From Actinomycetota bacterium (lineage in GTDB: Bacteria > Actinomycetota > Thermoleophilia > Gaiellales > Gaiellaceae): 5,707 nucleotides of DNA. Below, one piece after another: positions 1-5,689 of the stretch. Numbering within the stretch: position 1 is the first letter of the stretch; each line of letters starts with the position of its first letter. The translations under genes were made by a program, and so were the position numbers. The notes under the pieces are model-generated. The model did not search any database, was not told the origin of the DNA, and was given only the letters and a program-made list of their open reading frames with translations. The stretch lies in assembly GCA_019236545.1 (NCBI GenBank), contig JAFAIV010000336.1, forward strand, positions 1 through 5,707, read 5' to 3'.

Positions 1-101
1 GCGCGGCCGACGTCCTCGCCGAGCACCAGCACGTTCTCGTCGCGCGCGAGCTCGACGTGGAAGGCGTCGTTGATCGCCTCGACCATGAAGAGCTCAGCCA
101 A
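1..101 (-). CDS. 2-oxoacid dehydrogenase E1 beta subunit, N-terminal fragment
   Basis: This is the first 33 codons of the beta (transketolase-like) subunit of a pyruvate or branched-chain 2-oxoacid dehydrogenase E1; the rest lies beyond the left edge. The visible peptide includes MVEAINDAFHVEL and ends in VLVLGEDVGR, both characteristic of E1 beta N-termini, where the LGEDVG segment enters the thiamine-diphosphate side of the heterotetramer. It directly follows E1 alpha on the same strand, the usual alpha-beta order. I chose the TTG at 101-99 because GGGAGGG lies 5 bases upstream and the resulting MAELFMVEA is a typical family start; it overlaps the E1 alpha stop by 8 bases. The ATG at 86-84 is the alternative, but that purine-rich box would then be 20 bases away. 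Pyruvate versus branched-chain specificity cannot be decided from this fragment. Confidence 0.85.
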   Translation of the reverse strand, partial: MAELFMVEAINDAFHVELARDENVLVLGEDVGR

Positions 102-1125
102 GCCAGCCCTCCCGCAGGTTCGGGGGCGGCAGGACGTACGCGTTGTCGAACACGAGCTCGGGGTCGGGCTCCGGCTCCGCCTCGGCCTGCGCGATGCCGC
201 GGCGCATGACCTCCAGCGCCTCGTTGCGGATCTCCGTCTCGAGCAGGTCGTCGAGCAGGCCGCGGTCGCGCAGCCAGCGCTCGTAGCGGCCGACGCACTC
301 GTTGCGCTTCTCCTCCTCGACGCGGTCGAAGTCGATGTACGCGCGCGGGTCGTCCGCGGTCGCGTGCGGCGCGGCGCGGTAGGTGACCGCCTCGATGAAG
401 GTCGGGCCGCCGCCCGCGCGGGCGCGCTCGACCGCCTCGCGCGTGGCCTCGAAGACCGCGAGCACGTCGCCGCCGTCGACGCGGATCCCCGGCATCCCGT
501 AGCCGGCCGCCTTGTCGACGAGCGCCTCGGCGCGGGTCTGGGCGGAGAGCGGCGTCGAGATCGCCCACTGGTTGTTGTTGCAGAAGAGGACGAGCGGCGC
601 CTGCATCACCGCGGCGAGGTTCGCGCCCTCGTGGAAGGCGCCCTCGCTCGTCGCGCCGTCGCCGAAGAAGACGAGCGCGCAGCCGTCCTCGCCGCGCAGC
701 TTCTTCCCCCAAGCGAGTCCGGCCGCGTGCGGCACCTGGGTCGCGATCGGGACGCAGATCGAGGCGACGTTGTAGTCCGCGGGGTTCCACCAGCCGGCCG
801 GATGGCCGCGCCACCAGTGGAGGACGGTCGCGGCCGGCATCCCTCGCAGGAGGCCGATCGCCGACTCGCGGTAGCTCGGGAAGATCCAGTCCTGCTCCTC
901 GAGCGCGTGCACCGCGCCCGCCTGCATCGCCTCGTGGTTCCAGAAGATCGCGTACGTTCCGATCCGGCCCTGGCGGTGGTAGACGAGCGAGCGCTCGTCG
1001 TAGGTGCGCAGCAGGATCAGGGAGCGGTAGAGCTCGAGCAGCTCCCGCTCGCCGAGCCCGTCCACGTCGCGGCCCTCGTCGATGACGCGCCGCAGCTCGT
1101 GCTCCCCCTCGGCGAGTCTCGCCAC
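94..1125 (-). CDS. pdhA: Thiamine-diphosphate-dependent 2-oxoacid dehydrogenase E1 alpha subunit (pyruvate dehydrogenase type)
   Basis: A 343-residue cytosolic E1 alpha subunit, within the usual family length. With E1 beta it decarboxylates a 2-oxoacid on thiamine diphosphate and transfers the acyl group to the lipoyl arm of E2. The cofactor motif is complete: GDGATSEGAFHEG begins at residue 155 and the closing NNNQW at 183-187, giving the GDG...NN metal/diphosphate site. Upstream are WNHEAMQAG (62-70) and DWIFPSYRES (79-88), as in pyruvate dehydrogenase E1 alpha of Gram-positive type; VPHAAG (131-136) carries a conserved histidine. The loop YRAAPHATADDPRAY (249-263) corresponds to the conserved active-site loop that is phosphorylated in mitochondrial homologues. 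GTG at 1125 is the start; it has no Shine-Dalgarno sequence but a TAAGAT box 6 bases upstream, which suggests a leaderless message. The E1 beta gene follows with an 8-base overlap. A branched-chain (bkdA) role is the main alternative, so the symbol is provisional. Confidence 0.88.
   Translation of the reverse strand: MARLAEGEHELRRVIDEGRDVDGLGERELLELYRSLILLRTYDERSLVYHRQGRIGTYAIFWNHEAMQAGAVHALEEQDWIFPSYRESAIGLLRGMPAATVLHWWRGHPAGWWNPADYNVASICVPIATQVPHAAGLAWGKKLRGEDGCALVFFGDGATSEGAFHEGANLAAVMQAPLVLFCNNNQWAISTPLSAQTRAEALVDKAAGYGMPGIRVDGGDVLAVFEATREAVERARAGGGPTFIEAVTYRAAPHATADDPRAYIDFDRVEEEKRNECVGRYERWLRDRGLLDDLLETEIRNEALEVMRRGIAQAEAEPEPDPELVFDNAYVLPPPNLREGWLG
107..113 (-). promoter_or_regulatory. 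Ribosome binding site for E1 beta TTG start
   Basis: On the minus strand the sequence GGGAGGG ends 5 bases before the TTG at 101-99. It lies inside the last codons of E1 alpha. Its spacing fits the TTG and not the ATG 15 bases further on, so it decides the start of E1 beta. Confidence 0.6.
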
Positions 1126-1131
1126 GACCGG

Positions 1132-1137
1132 ATCTTA
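1132..1137 (-). promoter_or_regulatory. Predicted -10 box, leaderless promoter of E1 alpha/beta operon
   Basis: TAAGAT on the minus strand fits the TANNNT form of a sigma-70-type -10 element and ends 6 bases before the GTG of E1 alpha. Transcription would begin at or next to the start codon. No convincing -35 hexamer is seen at 17-18 bases. The assignment rests on spacing and the absence of any ribosome binding site. Confidence 0.45.
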
Positions 1138-1170
1138 TGTGCGGTTTAGGTCGGGTCCGCGCGGGAGCGA

Positions 1171-1176
1171 TAACGT
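1171..1176 (+). promoter_or_regulatory. Predicted -10 box, leaderless promoter of the phosphoesterase gene
   Basis: TAACGT fits TANNNT and ends exactly 6 bases before the GTG at 1183, the same geometry as the divergent E1 alpha promoter. No purine-rich ribosome binding site lies at a usable distance, so a leaderless transcript is the simplest reading. No clear -35 element is visible; the expected place would fall in the same 33 bases used by the opposing promoter. Confidence 0.4.
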
Positions 1177-1182
1177 CGCGGC

Positions 1183-2382
1183 GTGGACGTCTGGGAGCAG
1201 CCGCTCTCGCGCCGCCGGATGCTCGCGCTGACGGCCGCCACCGCGCTCGCCGCCGACCCGGTCGCGCGCGCCGCCGCGGCAGCCGCGCCGGCGAGGCTCC
1301 CGGCCCCCGAGCACTCGGGCCTCGACCACGTCGTGCTCGTGATGATGGAGAACCGCTCGTTCGACCACATCCTCGGCTGGCTGCAGGGCGCCGACGGGAA
1401 GCAGGCCGGGCTCACGTACCTCGACGCGAACGGGACGCCGCACTCGACGTTCCCCCTCGCCCCCGACTTCCAGGGCTGCTCGTACAAGGACCCGGACCAC
1501 GAGTACGCCGGCGCGCGCGTCGAGTGGAACAACGGCGCCTGCGACGGCTGGCTGAAGGCGAGCGACCTCTGGTCGATCGGCTACTACCGCCAGCAGGACC
1601 TGCCGTTCCTGGGCAAGGCCGCGCCCGCGTTCACGACCTGCGACCGCTTCTTCGCGTCGTTCCTCGGCCCGACCTTCCCCAACCGGTTCTACTCGCTCTC
1701 GGCGGCGACCGACCGGAACGACGACTCGCTGAACCGGATCGACCTGCCGACGATCTTCGACCGCTTCGCCGCGAAGGGGATCCGCGCCGAGTACTACTAC
1801 GGCACCTTCGCCTTCCTGCTGCTGTACCAGCGCTACCAGGCGATCTCGTTCCCGTACAGCCGCTTCTTCGCGCAGTGCCGCACGGGGAAGCTGCCGGCGT
1901 TCTCGTACATCGACCCCAACTGGACGTTCACCGATGTCGGCCCGGCGTCGGGGAGCCAGGGGAACGACGACCATCCGCACGCAGATATCCGCGCCGGCGA
2001 GTACTTCCTCTCGCAGATCTACGGCGCGGTCACGCGCAGCCCGGCCTGGCCGCGGACGCTGCTCGTGATCACGTTCGACGAGTGGGGCGGGTTCTTCGAC
2101 CACGTCCCGCCCGGGGTCGCGCCCGGCGACGGCGTCCAGCGCGGCTTCCGGATCCCCGCGCTGCTCATCTCCCCGTACGCGCGGCGCGGCCACGTCGCGC
2201 ACGGGGAGTACGACCACACGTCGGTCCTGAAGCTGCTCGAGTGGCGCTGGGGCCTGCCGCCGCTGACGGCGCGCGACGCCGCAGCGTCGAACCTCGCGTC
2301 GGCGCTCGACTTCTCGCATCCGACGCTCGCGGCGCCCGCGATCACGGCGCCGACGCTGCTCGCCGGCGCGGCCTGCCCCTAG
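1183..2382 (+). CDS. Tat-exported phosphoesterase, phospholipase C / acid phosphatase family
   Basis: A 399-residue secreted enzyme predicted to hydrolyse phosphate esters outside the cytoplasm; the substrate (phospholipid, phosphomonoester or other) cannot be read from sequence. The N-terminus has a twin-arginine signal, SRRRML at residues 9-14, followed by an alanine/leucine-rich segment (about 15-24) and an alanine-rich possible cleavage region near residue 30. The family signature MENRSFDHILGWL begins at residue 55; its Glu-Asn pair is expected to bind the metal/phosphate. Further conserved blocks are NDDHPHADI (261-269), TFDEWGGFFDHV (297-308) and the C-terminal RIPALLISPYARRG (323-336) and YDHTSVLKLLEW (343-354). 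The GTG start is preferred because the next in-frame ATG (codon 13) would destroy the twin-arginine motif. It is divergent from E1 alpha and ends tail to tail with the lipid kinase. Not recognised as a named gene. Confidence 0.88.
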   Translation: MDVWEQPLSRRRMLALTAATALAADPVARAAAAAAPARLPAPEHSGLDHVVLVMMENRSFDHILGWLQGADGKQAGLTYLDANGTPHSTFPLAPDFQGCSYKDPDHEYAGARVEWNNGACDGWLKASDLWSIGYYRQQDLPFLGKAAPAFTTCDRFFASFLGPTFPNRFYSLSAATDRNDDSLNRIDLPTIFDRFAAKGIRAEYYYGTFAFLLLYQRYQAISFPYSRFFAQCRTGKLPAFSYIDPNWTFTDVGPASGSQGNDDHPHADIRAGEYFLSQIYGAVTRSPAWPRTLLVITFDEWGGFFDHVPPGVAPGDGVQRGFRIPALLISPYARRGHVAHGEYDHTSVLKLLEWRWGLPPLTARDAAASNLASALDFSHPTLAAPAITAPTLLAGAACP

Positions 2383-3263
2383 GCCAGCACCGAGACCGCG
2401 TCGCGCTCGGCCTCGAAGACCGCCTCGCCGACGTCGCCCAGGTCCTCGCCGTCGCAGTGCAGCGGCAGCGGTGTGTCGCAGACGATCTCGACGCGGTCGA
2501 GGTCGTGCGCGTAGAGAAAGCCGTCGCCGCGCGTGTGGCCGGTCATCACCCGGTAGGCCGTCCGCAGCAGCGAGCGGCGGCGGATACGCACCGGCGCGAC
2601 GACGTCGAGGCCGAGCTCGAACCGGGCCTCGCGCGCGATCGGCAGCGCGAACCGCTTCGCGTAGGTGTACGGGCTGCCGTTGGCAACGAAGGCGACGGCG
2701 GCGCGGCCGAGCCCCTTCACCTCGAGCTGCGGGTCGAGGTGGCCGCGGTGGGCGACGATCGCGCGGACGATCGCCATCGTGAACGCGAGGTCGCCCGGGC
2801 GCTTCCCGTCCGCGGTGCGGCCGAGCTCGTCGACGTGGCGCACCGCCTCCGCGTCGAGGCCGAGCCCGGCGCTGAAGGCGAACCGCCTCCCGTTCACGCG
2901 CCCGAGGGCGATCCGGCGCGTCCGCTGCTGCGCGAGCGCCTCCGTCACCTGCCGCGCCGCGTCGACGGGATCCGCCGGCAGGCCGAGCGCGCGCGAGAGG
3001 ACGCTCGTCCCGCCGCCCGGCAGGAAGCCGACCGGGATGTCCCGCTCGAGCCCGTTGAGCGCTTCGTTGAAGCCGCCGTCGCCGGAGAAGACGAGGATCG
3101 CGTCGACGTCCGTCAGCGCGCTGACGAGCTCGGTCGCGTGCCCCGGCCGCTCCGTCCGCAGCACCTCCACCGCGGCGACGGTCGCGAGCTGCTCCTCGAC
3201 ACCGGCGAGCTGCACCTCGTCGACGCGCGTCGCGAACGGGTTGACGACGAGCGCGACGTTCAC
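2379..3263 (-). CDS. Diacylglycerol-kinase-family lipid kinase (YegS/DagK-like)
   Basis: A 294-residue protein, the normal length for bacterial YegS/DgkB-type kinases, which use ATP to phosphorylate diacylglycerol or related lipids at the membrane face. It starts with a typical VNVALVVNPF strand. The nucleotide-binding loop is FSGDGGFNEALNGL (59-72), a variant of the usual GGDGTxNE: the central GDG and the NE remain, but the first Gly is Ser and Gly-Phe replaces Thr-x. The second glycine loop is FLPGGGTSVLSRALGLP (80-96), matching the family's P-GT-N-AR-LG pattern except that Val replaces Asn. The C-terminal half contains the conserved HCDGE (269-273), as in the family's DGE motif near the end. 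The GTG at 3263 is chosen: it overlaps the TetR stop as GTGA, whereas a longer frame would run deep into the TetR gene and add arginine-rich non-family sequence. Co-transcription with the regulator is likely. Lipid substrate unknown. Confidence 0.85.
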   Translation of the reverse strand: MNVALVVNPFATRVDEVQLAGVEEQLATVAAVEVLRTERPGHATELVSALTDVDAILVFSGDGGFNEALNGLERDIPVGFLPGGGTSVLSRALGLPADPVDAARQVTEALAQQRTRRIALGRVNGRRFAFSAGLGLDAEAVRHVDELGRTADGKRPGDLAFTMAIVRAIVAHRGHLDPQLEVKGLGRAAVAFVANGSPYTYAKRFALPIAREARFELGLDVVAPVRIRRRSLLRTAYRVMTGHTRGDGFLYAHDLDRVEIVCDTPLPLHCDGEDLGDVGEAVFEAERDAVSVLA

Positions 3264-3832
3264 CGGCTCGCGTACCCGCGCATGCCGTCGAGGAGGAGCG
3301 CGGTGAAGCGGTCGGCGAGCGCGTCGGTGTCCACGCCGGCCCGCAGCCAGGTGTACGCCCAGTTCGCCGCCGAGAGCGCGAGCAGCGTGGCGGTCGCGTC
3401 GTCGAGGTCGGTGCGGAGCTCGCCGTGCTCGCGGCCCTCGCGGAAGAGCGCGCGGAACCGCTCCTCGTAGCGGCGCCGCTCGTCGAGGAAGCGCTCGCGG
3501 CGCTCGCCCTCGAGGTAGCGCCACTCGCGGGTGAAGACCGTGGCGACGTCGAGCTGCTCCGCGACGACGCGCAGGTGCGCGCGCAGCGCGAGCCGGATCC
3601 GCTCGACGACGGGCCCTTCGTCCGGCACCGAGTCGAGCGCCGCGTGGAACGCCGCCGAGCCCTCGCTCGCCACCTCCCAGAGCAGGTCGGCCTTCGACTC
3701 GATGTGCGAGTAGAGCGAGCCCTTCTGCACGCCGAGCGCGTCGGCGAGATCGGCGGTCGAGGTGCCGTGGTAGCCCTTCTCCGCGAAGAGGCGCGCCGCG
3801 GCGCGGGTTAGCTCTGTCCGGCGGGTGGACAC
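3260..3832 (-). CDS. paaR: TetR-family transcriptional repressor, probable PaaR
   Basis: A 190-residue TetR-type repressor. The N-terminal DNA-binding domain is clear: ELTRAAARLFAEKGYHGTS (7-25), then the helix-turn-helix region TADLADALGVQKGSLYSHI (26-44) and ESKADLLWEV. The remainder (about 55-190) is a helical ligand-binding and dimerisation domain. The start is taken as GTG at 3832; an upstream ATG at 3910 would add 26 non-family residues and read back through the operator and into paaA. No Shine-Dalgarno sequence precedes the GTG. The gene is divergent from paaABCD, and the 41-base gap carries a palindrome matching the PaaR operator pattern, so I infer it represses phenylacetate degradation and itself. 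In Thermus the PaaR ligand is phenylacetyl-CoA; that is likely but unproven here. A fatty-acid-type TetR (FadR/KstR2-like) is the alternative. It is followed by the lipid kinase with a GTGA overlap. Confidence 0.85.
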   Translation of the reverse strand: MSTRRTELTRAAARLFAEKGYHGTSTADLADALGVQKGSLYSHIESKADLLWEVASEGSAAFHAALDSVPDEGPVVERIRLALRAHLRVVAEQLDVATVFTREWRYLEGERRERFLDERRRYEERFRALFREGREHGELRTDLDDATATLLALSAANWAYTWLRAGVDTDALADRFTALLLDGMRGYASR

Positions 3833-3838
3833 TACAAT
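3833..3838 (+). promoter_or_regulatory. Predicted -10 box of the paaABCD promoter
   Basis: TACAAT differs from the TATAAT consensus at one base and is the best -10 hexamer in the window. It starts immediately after the divergent regulator's start codon, so the -35 region would lie within that gene; only weak candidates are present there (for example TTAGCT at 3808-3813 with a long 19-base spacer). Transcription would start near 3845, leaving a leader of about 29 bases that contains the operator and a ribosome binding site. Confidence 0.55.
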
Positions 3839-3842
3839 CGGG

Positions 3843-3848
3843 ACGCTA
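3843..3848 (-). promoter_or_regulatory. Possible -10 box of the TetR regulator
   Basis: TAGCGT on the minus strand fits TANNNT and ends 10 bases before the GTG at 3832. Transcription would start only a few bases before the start codon. The box shares its first three bases with the end of the operator palindrome, so the regulator could repress itself. The hexamer is weak and the call rests mostly on position. Confidence 0.3.
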
Positions 3849-3859
3849 ACGATCGTTCG
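3846..3859. promoter_or_regulatory. PaaR-type operator palindrome
   Basis: The 14 bases CTAACGATCGTTCG contain the perfect 10-base palindrome AACGATCGTT (3848-3857). They fit, at every fixed position, the pattern CNAACGNNCGTTNG that I recall as the published PaaR site of Thermus thermophilus. The site lies between the divergent TetR gene and paaA, directly downstream of the expected paaA transcription start, and overlaps the possible regulator -10 box. Binding here would block the paa promoter and could also autoregulate the repressor. No second copy was noticed elsewhere in the window. Confidence 0.78.
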
Positions 3860-3864
3860 GAAGG
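3859..3864 (+). promoter_or_regulatory. Ribosome binding site of paaA
   Basis: GGAAGG ends 9 bases before the GTG at 3874 and supports that start. It touches the last base of the operator, so repressor binding and ribosome access map to adjoining sequence. Confidence 0.5.
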
Positions 3865-3873
3865 CGGTGGCGC

Positions 3874-4782
3874 GTGGCAGCTGTCGAGGTTCCCCGCGAC
3901 GAGCAGGCATTTCTCGAGTACGTCCAGTCCGGCGGCCAGGTCGAGGCGACCGACTGGATGCCCGACGAGTACCGGGCGAAGCTCGTCAAGTTCATCGAGA
4001 TGCACGCCAACTCCGAGCTCATGGGCGTCCTGCCCGAGCGGGAGTGGATCCTGCGCGCGCCGACGCTCCAGCGCAAGCTGGCGCTGACGGCGAAGGTGCA
4101 GGACGAGGTCGGGCACGCGCAACTGATCTATCGCGTCGTGGAGGATCTCGGCAAGCCGCGCGAGCAGTCGTTGGCCGACCTGATCTCCGGCAAGGCCAAG
4201 TTCCACAACGTCTTCCATTACCCGACGAAGACCTGGGGAGACGTCGGCGTGATCGCCTGGCTCGTCGACGCGGCCGCGATCATCAGCCAGAAGGCGCTGC
4301 TCAAGTGCTCGTACGCGCCGTACGCGCGGATCATGAAGAAGATCTGCTGGGAGGAGTCGTTCCACATCCTCCATGGCCGGGACGTCATCCTCGCCATGGT
4401 GACGGGCACACCGGCGCAGTTCGAGCTCGTCCAGGAGGCGCTGAACCGCTGGTGGGGCCCGCTGATGCAGTTCCACGGCAACCCGATCGCGCGCGAGAGC
4501 GACCCGATGTGGATCTGGCGGATCAAGTCGCAGGGCAACGAGGAGGCGCGCCAGCAGTTCCTCGACGGCTACGTGCCGCAGATCCGCGAGCTCGGCCTCG
4601 AGGTGCCGGACCCGAAGCTGCGCAAGCGCGACGACGGCGTCTGGGAGTACACCGAGCCGGACTGGGAAGAGCTCAAGCACGTCGTCACCGGCCACGGCCC
4701 GCGCACCGAGGAGCGGCTCGCGTTCCGCAAGCGCTTCCTCGACCAGGAGCAGTGGGTGCGCGAGGCGGTGCTCGCGGCATGA
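3874..4782 (+). CDS. paaA: 1,2-phenylacetyl-CoA epoxidase catalytic subunit PaaA
   Basis: The catalytic di-iron subunit of the multicomponent oxygenase that converts phenylacetyl-CoA to ring-1,2-epoxyphenylacetyl-CoA, using electrons delivered by PaaE. The protein has 302 residues, close to the 309 of Escherichia coli. The ferritin-like helical core shows the expected ligand set: E48 in the first helix, the ExxH pair E78/H81 (QDEVGHAQ), D132 in AWLVDAAA, and the second ExxH pair E161/H164 (WEESFHILHGRD). K74 falls at the position of the E. coli lysine (K68) implicated in substrate binding, by a constant offset of 6 from the matching ligands. Conserved stretches around the C-terminus include DGVWEYTEPDWEELKHV (254-270). 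The GTG start has GGAAGG 9 bases upstream and follows the operator. The stop overlaps the paaB start as ATGA. Confidence 0.96.
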   Translation: MAAVEVPRDEQAFLEYVQSGGQVEATDWMPDEYRAKLVKFIEMHANSELMGVLPEREWILRAPTLQRKLALTAKVQDEVGHAQLIYRVVEDLGKPREQSLADLISGKAKFHNVFHYPTKTWGDVGVIAWLVDAAAIISQKALLKCSYAPYARIMKKICWEESFHILHGRDVILAMVTGTPAQFELVQEALNRWWGPLMQFHGNPIARESDPMWIWRIKSQGNEEARQQFLDGYVPQIRELGLEVPDPKLRKRDDGVWEYTEPDWEELKHVVTGHGPRTEERLAFRKRFLDQEQWVREAVLAA

Positions 4783-5072
4783 GCCATCCGGTCTGGGAGG
4801 TCTTCCGGCAGGAGCGGCGCGGCCAGCCGATGGAGCACGCCGGCTCGGTCGTCGCGCCGGACGCGGAGTTCGCGGAGACCTGGGCCCGGGAGCAGTACGG
4901 CCGACGCGGCGAGTCCGTCGCGCTCTGGCTCGTCCCGCGCGACGCGATCCGCGACGTCGAGGACTGGGCGGACGAGTTCGACCTCAAGTACCGCCGCGTC
5001 GACGGCTACTCGATCAAGGCGCGCCTCCGAGAGGCGCGCGAACGGGCGCACGCGGCTGAAGGAGGCGCGTGA
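4779..5072 (+). CDS. paaB: 1,2-phenylacetyl-CoA epoxidase subunit PaaB
   Basis: The small subunit of the phenylacetyl-CoA epoxidase, which in characterised systems helps to assemble PaaA-PaaC units and does not bind iron. It has 97 residues against 95 in E. coli. The family pattern is clear: a WEVF strand (residues 6-9), a basic RRG turn (13-15), HAGSVVAPDAEFA (19-31), AREQYGRRGESVALWLVP (36-53) and then an acidic helical tail. The last third differs from E. coli and is charged (DVEDWADEFDLKYRR, 59-73). Its ATG overlaps the paaA stop by 4 bases and only a weak GAGG lies 13 bases upstream, so translation probably depends on re-initiation after paaA. Its own stop overlaps the GTG of paaC. Confidence 0.95.
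   Translation: MSHPVWEVFRQERRGQPMEHAGSVVAPDAEFAETWAREQYGRRGESVALWLVPRDAIRDVEDWADEFDLKYRRVDGYSIKARLREARERAHAAEGGA
5059..5065 (+). promoter_or_regulatory. Strong Shine-Dalgarno sequence before paaC
   Basis: AAGGAGG, a near-perfect anti-16S match, sits within the final codons of paaB and ends 3 bases before the paaC GTG. The spacing is shorter than usual. It supports the GTG at 5069 and suggests that paaC does not rely only on coupling to paaB. Confidence 0.6.
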
Positions 5073-5689
5073 ACGAGGCACTGCTGGGGCTGGCTGACGA
5101 CGAGCTCGTGCTCGGCTGGCGCGACTCCGAGTGGACGGGGATCGCGCCGGTGCTCGAGGAGGACGTCGCCTTCTCCTCGATCGCGCAGAACGAGATCGGC
5201 CACGCGCGCGCCGTCTACGAGCTGCTCTCGGAGGACGCGGACGCGCTCGCCTTCGACCGGCCGCTCGCGGAGTACCGTTGCGCGCCGCTCGTCGAGCTGC
5301 GCCTGCTCGACTGGGCGCACACGATCGCGCGCCGCTGGCTCTACGAGACGGCCGACGAGATCCGGATCGCCGCGCTGAAGGAGGACGACGACCCGCGCGT
5401 CGCCGGCCTCGCGGCGAAGATCGAGCGCGAGGAGGCGTACCACCGCATGCACGCCGAGATGTGGCACGAGCGCCTGAAGGACGAGCCGCGCTTCCGCAAG
5501 GCGGTCGAGGAGCTCTGGCCGTACGCGCTCGGGGTGCTCCCGCCGGAGCAGCGCGCCGAGCTCGTCGCGCGCGTCGACCTCCCCGAGGTGGACGCGGTCG
5601 AGCGCGGCACGCACACTGGCGGGCTGCAGGAGATGTGGGAGGAGATGACCGTGGTGCCGCGCTCGGCGCCGGTCGGCGCGCAGTGGTGA
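5069..5689 (+). CDS. paaC: 1,2-phenylacetyl-CoA epoxidase subunit PaaC with a complete ferritin-like ligand set
   Basis: PaaC is the structural partner of PaaA in the epoxidase. It shows family features from the N-terminus, SEWTGIAP (20-27) and EEDVAFSSIAQ (30-40), to the end, THTGGLQEMWEEM (181-193) and a final GAQW close to the GQQW I recall in E. coli. At 206 residues it is about 40 shorter than E. coli PaaC (248); the loss lies mainly in the C-terminal third, between roughly residues 155 and 180. Unlike E. coli, where I recall LLGQ at the first site, it has two intact ExxH pairs: E42/H45 (NEIGHA) and E122/H125 (EEAYH), plus E12 and E93. Spacings E12-E42 (30) and E93-E122 (29) equal those of E48-E78 and D132-E161 in PaaA here. 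Iron binding is therefore plausible. Starts at GTG, coupled to paaB by GTGA; its stop overlaps paaD. Confidence 0.9.
   Translation: MNEALLGLADDELVLGWRDSEWTGIAPVLEEDVAFSSIAQNEIGHARAVYELLSEDADALAFDRPLAEYRCAPLVELRLLDWAHTIARRWLYETADEIRIAALKEDDDPRVAGLAAKIEREEAYHRMHAEMWHERLKDEPRFRKAVEELWPYALGVLPPEQRAELVARVDLPEVDAVERGTHTGGLQEMWEEMTVVPRSAPVGAQW

Noticed and set aside
70..1149. A 359-codon plus-strand frame opposite E1 alpha
   Set aside because: Low-complexity Arg/Ala/Val/Leu product, antisense to a gene with an intact thiamine-diphosphate motif.
2371..2388. Possible terminator hairpin (GGCC ... GGCC around the shared stops)
   Set aside because: The stem is only 4 base pairs with no T-run on either strand, too weak for an intrinsic terminator.
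1137..3470. A 777-codon open frame on the plus strand across the phosphoesterase and kinase region
   Set aside because: Its protein is arginine/alanine/proline-rich with no recognisable domain and it spans genes on both strands that do have clear domains; it is a product of high GC content.
3264..3524. N-terminal extension of the lipid kinase frame by 87 codons
   Set aside because: It runs inside the TetR gene in another frame and is arginine-rich without family similarity; the GTG at 3263 gives a proper family N-terminus.
3833..3910. Longer TetR protein starting at ATG 3910
   Set aside because: It would translate the operator, the paaA promoter and the start of paaA in reverse; family similarity begins at the GTG at 3832.
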